Of a DNA stretch of 9,147 nucleotides, positions 5,742 through 9,147 are shown one piece after another; the stretch's first letter is position 1, and each line of letters begins with the position of its first letter. This stretch comes from Ignavibacteriales bacterium (GTDB lineage Bacteria > Bacteroidota > Ignavibacteria > Ignavibacteriales > Ignavibacteriaceae), in assembly GCA_027347125.1 (NCBI GenBank), contig DAIERC010000246.1:1-9147 (forward strand), given 5' to 3'. The notes under the pieces are model-generated. The model saw nothing but the letters and a program-made list of their open reading frames with translations, was not told where the DNA came from and did no database searches. Both the position numbers and the translations under genes were made by a program.

Positions 5742-7579
5742 TGACTGTATTCCTTATAAAAATCTTTCACCGCATTAAAAATAGCTTTAGCAATTTTTTC
5801 CCTAAATTCATAAGTTAAAAGTTGCGCTTCCTGATCGGGTATCGTCATAAAAGCCGGTTCTACAAGTATTGAGATAGATTCCGGTATTCTTGTCATATAA
5901 AGGTTATCCCAGAAAAGTCCGAAATCATTAAGCTGAAGATTATCCAATAATTCTTTATGGACAAGTTTTGCCAGGGGCAATGCCTGTGGAAAATAATAAT
6001 AAACAGAGCTGCCGTTGTGCTCTAGCGGATTTACTCCCTCAGGTACCGCATTATTGTGTATGCTGATTGAAATTTCCGGGTTGAACGAGTTTACTTTTTC
6101 TTTTCTTTCTTTTAGAGCTAAAGGATTTGTTGTATGCGTTAAATAAACTTTTGCACCTGCATCTTCCAATAATTCTTTAAGCTGCAAACTTATTTCCAGG
6201 TTTACATCTTTTTCTTCCGTTCCTCTGGGGCCCAAAGCGCCTGTATCAGGGTTATGCCCGGGGTCTAGAACAATAACTCTTCCTTTTAATTGATTAGTAA
6301 GAAAAGGAATTCCGGAATTTCGCACCGCCGGTTTTTTAATTTTTAACCGCAGCAGGTTGCCTTCATACCCGGCGGAATAACCCCACTGGTTTTTTTCATT
6401 CAACGATATATCAACTTTTAACACGCCGTCTTTGGGTTGATCCCAGGTAATTTGGTTTATTAAATTGCTGTTGTTGTTGTAAACCCAATCGATGTTTGAA
6501 GTAACATTATAAATAAGTAACTCGATGCTTTCCGGGTTGGAATGTTCTATAATTTTATACGGGCACCGCTCTGTTAATCCAAGGTTAACACTTACAAATC
6601 CGGCAGAATCTTCGGTACGCATTGCATAGATTGATGCGTGTGGAATTGCGGTGCCGGGTAGCAGAACGAAAGCTCCTGAGTCGGGAACATAAACCGTTTC
6701 ATCGGAAGCTAACTGGCATTGATACCACATTCCGGTTTTTCCAGTTACAAGAAGGTTTATACCGCCGTCTAGAAAAAGTTTATATCCTTTGTCCGGCGCG
6801 TATCTTCCAACAAGAGGATTTGAAAATGTTTTTGTTTGAATAATTTCGGGAACTGCCGTATTGAATGATGAGATTTTCCCGCGTGCAACTTCGGCAATTG
6901 AACCAAGCGAATCGGAGGTTAAGGTTATTGTTACAATTGCATTTTTTAAGTCTACAGGTATTGTAAAACTACCCCAGTAAATTCCTTTCACGGTGTCTTT
7001 GTTATTTGTAAATCCGTTACCGAATACCGCGTTTTCCCAATTATAATTATTTATAATTTTAGTTTCCGCCATCGGAAAATTTTCATTTATTCCGTCAACG
7101 GTAAAATGAGCCTGAAGTCCGGGAGTACCTTTAATTTCTACTTTTACGTTTGAGCCGGGTACTAATGTTTGATCTTCAACCGGTAGAACAGGCCAGTTGT
7201 AATCTATAGCCAGGGAATCAGACGGAAAAGTTTGAATGGGTGGTTTTATATTGTAAACTTTTTCAAACTCTTTATTGCCGGTTGAAGTTGAAATATCAAA
7301 GACAAATTTGCCTAAAGTTTTATTGTCTTGTTTGAAGAGAACAATTTTTGCCATTCCGATGAAAGCGCCGTCGTCACTTACCTGTGCATCCGATTCATTA
7401 ATTTTAAGTTTTGCACCGGCAGGCTTAATTGTGCCGATAAGAAAAAACGGCTTGCCTGTAAGCTCAAGCCGTTCATTTGAAGTAGGGTATACTAAATTTA
7501 ATGATATGTTATTACTTTGCGCTAATGCAGAAAATTGCCAAAGTATTACTGCTGCAAAATAAAGCAGTATTTGCTTCAT
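5738..7579 (-). CDS. Exported N-acetylmuramoyl-L-alanine amidase (Amidase_3 type)
   Basis: Cleaves the amide bond between MurNAc and L-Ala of the stem peptide in peptidoglycan, probably in the periplasm. The 613-residue protein starts with a signal peptide (hydrophobic core about 4-17, likely cleavage after SALA at 20). About 410 residues of beta-rich sequence without close recognition follow. They include a possible Ig-like segment near 25-98, a possible SH3-like segment near 260-310 and an AMIN-like stretch near 383-416. The zinc amidase domain covers about 432-609. Zinc ligands are probably His442 (LDPGH), Glu456 (GTEEK) and His508 (SIHNN), with catalytic Glu574 (ILVEPAF). The domain is complete and lacks the long regulatory insert seen in some AmiC-type enzymes. 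The start ATG overlaps the purA stop by 1 nt (TAATG) and no ribosome binding site is clear, which suggests coupling. The histidine kinase follows with a 4-nt overlap. Confidence 0.93.
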   Translation of the reverse strand: MKQILLYFAAVILWQFSALAQSNNISLNLVYPTSNERLELTGKPFFLIGTIKPAGAKLKINESDAQVSDDGAFIGMAKIVLFKQDNKTLGKFVFDISTSTGNKEFEKVYNIKPPIQTFPSDSLAIDYNWPVLPVEDQTLVPGSNVKVEIKGTPGLQAHFTVDGINENFPMAETKIINNYNWENAVFGNGFTNNKDTVKGIYWGSFTIPVDLKNAIVTITLTSDSLGSIAEVARGKISSFNTAVPEIIQTKTFSNPLVGRYAPDKGYKLFLDGGINLLVTGKTGMWYQCQLASDETVYVPDSGAFVLLPGTAIPHASIYAMRTEDSAGFVSVNLGLTERCPYKIIEHSNPESIELLIYNVTSNIDWVYNNNSNLINQITWDQPKDGVLKVDISLNEKNQWGYSAGYEGNLLRLKIKKPAVRNSGIPFLTNQLKGRVIVLDPGHNPDTGALGPRGTEEKDVNLEISLQLKELLEDAGAKVYLTHTTNPLALKERKEKVNSFNPEISISIHNNAVPEGVNPLEHNGSSVYYYFPQALPLAKLVHKELLDNLQLNDFGLFWDNLYMTRIPESISILVEPAFMTIPDQEAQLLTYEFREKIAKAIFNAVKDFYKEYSQ

Positions 7580-8847
7580 TATACATAAAATGTTTGTTGG
7601 CGTTTGGGTCCCACTGATACAATTTCTATTCTGAATCCCGACTTCTCCGAAATAAATTTCAAATAATCTTTAGTTTCAGACGGAAGTTCGGAATAAGATA
7701 AACAACTTGAAATGTCTTTTTTCCACCCCGGTAAAATTTCATAAATAGGTTTAACGGCGGACAAACGTTCAACATCAGTAGGGAAGGATTTAACAGGCTT
7801 CCCGTTAAGTTCGTAACCTACACAAACTTTAATTTTGTCAAAGTGGCTGAGAACATCCAGTTTTGTAATTGCAACCGAATCGATTCCGTTAATCATAGCA
7901 GAGTAATTTACCAGGAATGCATCGAACCATCCGCATCTTCTTGGTCTGCCGGTGGTTGCTCCGTACTCCGCGCCTATTTTTCTTAGTTTCTCGCCTTCCT
8001 CGTCTGTTAACTCGGTGGGGAAGGGGCCTAATCCAACTCGTGTAGTATAAGCTTTTACAATTCCAACCACCGAATTTATTTTTGTGGGAGGAATACCGGT
8101 TCCTGTACATGCACCGCCGGAAGTTGGGCTTGATGAAGTTACATAAGGATACGTTCCGTGGTCAACATCAAGCAAAGCGCCCTGTGCGCCTTCAAGCAAA
8201 ATGGATTTGCCTTCGGCTATGGCGTTATTAAGATATGCAGGAACATCTTTAACATATTTGTCAATCGCTTTATCAAATTCAACGTATTGTTTTATTATCT
8301 CCTCAACGTTTAGCTCTTCGTGCGCATATACTTTAGTTAAAAGATTATTTTTCTCTTTTAAGTTTTCTCGTATTTTTTCTTCCAGTACTTTACGGTTTAA
8401 TAAATCTACAATCCTGATGCCTTTTCTTGCATATTTATCGATATAACTTGGCCCGATACCGCGGCCTGTGGTTCCGATTTTATTTTCTCCGCTCTCACTT
8501 ATCGAATCGAGCAGTTTGTGGTAAGGCATAATAAGATGAGCATTATGGCTTATAAAAAGCCGGCCGTCTACTTTTATATTATTCTTTTCGAGAAACGCTA
8601 TTTCTTCTAGTAATGCAGTAGGGTCTATAACCACACCGTTGCCAATTACGCAAATAACACCTTCTCTTAATATTCCAGACGGTATAAGATGAAGAACATA
8701 CTGTTTGTCTCCAATAGCAACCGTATGGCCGGCGTTGGCCCCCCCTTGATATCTAACTACTATATCATACTTCTCACTTAAAATATCTACAATTTTTCCC
8801 TTACCTTCATCACCCCATTGGCTGCCGACAAGTACTGTAACGCTCAT
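7579..8847 (-). CDS. purA: Adenylosuccinate synthetase
   Basis: Joins IMP and aspartate using GTP to form adenylosuccinate, the first committed step from IMP to AMP, in the cytoplasm. The length of 422 residues is close to the family norm of about 430. Visible motifs are the P-loop GSQWGDEGKGK (8-18) with catalytic Asp13, GGANAGHT with His41, GTTGRGIGPSY (125-135), LEGAQG (218-223), TTGRPRRCGWFD (298-309), TKLDVL (328-333) and SVGPKRQQT (411-419). ATG 8847 is preceded by AGGGA (8857-8853) at a good distance and matches the expected N-terminus. It is the first gene of a tightly overlapping set with the amidase and sensor kinase, downstream of the terminator that ends the STAS gene. No convincing promoter was found in the short gap, so its transcription start is unresolved. 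Confidence 0.98.
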   Translation of the reverse strand: MSVTVLVGSQWGDEGKGKIVDILSEKYDIVVRYQGGANAGHTVAIGDKQYVLHLIPSGILREGVICVIGNGVVIDPTALLEEIAFLEKNNIKVDGRLFISHNAHLIMPYHKLLDSISESGENKIGTTGRGIGPSYIDKYARKGIRIVDLLNRKVLEEKIRENLKEKNNLLTKVYAHEELNVEEIIKQYVEFDKAIDKYVKDVPAYLNNAIAEGKSILLEGAQGALLDVDHGTYPYVTSSSPTSGGACTGTGIPPTKINSVVGIVKAYTTRVGLGPFPTELTDEEGEKLRKIGAEYGATTGRPRRCGWFDAFLVNYSAMINGIDSVAITKLDVLSHFDKIKVCVGYELNGKPVKSFPTDVERLSAVKPIYEILPGWKKDISSCLSYSELPSETKDYLKFISEKSGFRIEIVSVGPKRQQTFYV

Positions 8848-8893
8848 TAATTTCCCTGATTATAAAGTTTACGCTATTATTTTGATTTAATTG

Positions 8894-8928
8894 ACAAAAT
8901 AAAACTCCGAATTCTAGAATCCGGAGTT
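8894..8928 (-). terminator. Intrinsic terminator of the STAS gene
   Basis: On the - strand, AACTCCGG then ATT pairs with AAT then TCGGAGTT around a CTAG centre (8928-8903). The run TTTTATTTT (about 8902-8894) follows. One internal pair is G-U on the - strand but would be an A-C mismatch on the + strand, which fits - strand use. It lies 31 nt after the STAS stop and 56 nt before the purA start, separating the two transcripts. Confidence 0.85.
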
Positions 8929-8958
8929 CTATTTTGTAAATAGTTATTTAATTACGCA

Positions 8959-9147
8959 TTAATTGGAAAAACTCTTAACCGCTTCTTCCACGGTTTCATA
9001 AGATTCAAAGATAGTAATCAGTTTTGTTATAACCAGCAAACTTTGAATCTTATCAGTAGTGCGAGATAATTTTAGCTGTCCTTCACCTTTTTTCATGGTG
9101 GTAAGCCCACCAATCAGCATACCTAAACCGGAGCTATTCATAAATTT
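8959..9147 (-). CDS. STAS-domain protein, C-terminal part (anti-sigma factor antagonist-like)
   Basis: The last 62 codons of a gene whose start lies beyond the window; the frame is open to base 9147, so the ATG at 9141 is internal. The visible KFMNSSGLGMLIGG corresponds to the conserved phosphorylation-loop motif of SpoIIAA-like STAS proteins (usually DSSG; here Asn replaces Asp). Downstream, GEGQLKLSRTTDKIQSLL and FESYETVEEAV match the usual last strand and helices of the domain. Family knowledge: such proteins bind anti-sigma kinases of the SpoIIAB/RsbW type and are switched off by serine phosphorylation. No kinase or sigma factor is visible in the window, so the partner is unknown. The Asn variant appears in many anti-anti-sigma-like proteins, so it is not strong evidence of lost function. 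Confidence 0.85.
   Translation of the reverse strand, partial: KFMNSSGLGMLIGGLTTMKKGEGQLKLSRTTDKIQSLLVITKLITIFESYETVEEAVKSFSN

Noticed and set aside
4687..7562. Short + strand frames inside the kinase and amidase genes
   Set aside because: They are antisense to intact conserved domains or long signal-peptide-bearing sequence, and show no family motifs or good ribosome binding sites.
7889..8446. Additional frames within purA (7889-8110 on -, 8201-8446 on +)
   Set aside because: purA is complete and fully conserved in its own frame; these are low-complexity by-products.
8859..8897. TATAAT and TTGTCA on the - strand before purA as a promoter
   Set aside because: They are 27 nt apart, and a start 6-8 nt after TATAAT would leave no room for the ribosome binding site.

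Overview
The window is AT-rich bacterial chromosome carrying conserved housekeeping genes. No transposase, phage gene, tRNA, rRNA or CRISPR array was seen. Gene content, protein style (a PpiD/SurA-like parvulin, a sensor kinase with an HQFGTP H-box, an NSSGLG STAS protein) and base composition suggest the Bacteroidota/Chlorobiota/Ignavibacteriota side of the FCB group. An Ignavibacteria-like organism is my best guess, made by inference without any search.

Left part, + strand: the 3' end of a periplasmic parvulin-type peptidyl-prolyl isomerase (1-1176) ends at a strong intrinsic terminator (1201-1230). A shikimate-pathway pair follows: aroK (1322-1876), then 14 bp later aroB (1891-2985), which has a GTG start and a clear ribosome binding site. 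A gene-poor stretch of about 600 bp (2986-3582) then separates aroB from nadA (3583-4527), the [4Fe-4S] quinolinate synthase of NAD biosynthesis.

Right part, - strand, read from high to low coordinates: the C-terminal end of a STAS-domain protein (8959-9147), an intrinsic terminator (8894-8928), then a tightly packed set: purA (8847-7579), an exported N-acetylmuramoyl-L-alanine amidase (7579-5738) and a two-transmembrane sensor histidine kinase (5741-4524). The junctions are TAATG (1-nt overlap) and ATGA (4-nt overlap), so the three are probably co-transcribed and translationally coupled. The kinase and nadA are convergent and their stop codons overlap.

The most unusual feature is in the aroB-nadA gap. 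It holds two diverged copies, offset by about 245 nt, of a roughly 140-nt element. Each copy has a T-rich run and GGGGA, a hairpin whose arms differ between copies but still pair around the same GAGGGAA loop motif, a purine-rich Shine-Dalgarno-like tract, and a 25-nt block identical in both copies that could start a tiny MLKTIFYF-type peptide. Arms that diverge while still pairing, plus G-U pairs that favour the + strand, point to a duplicated structured RNA. It lies upstream of nadA, so a tandem NAD-related leader is one hypothesis. A dispersed small RNA or repeat family is another. I could not assign it to a known family.
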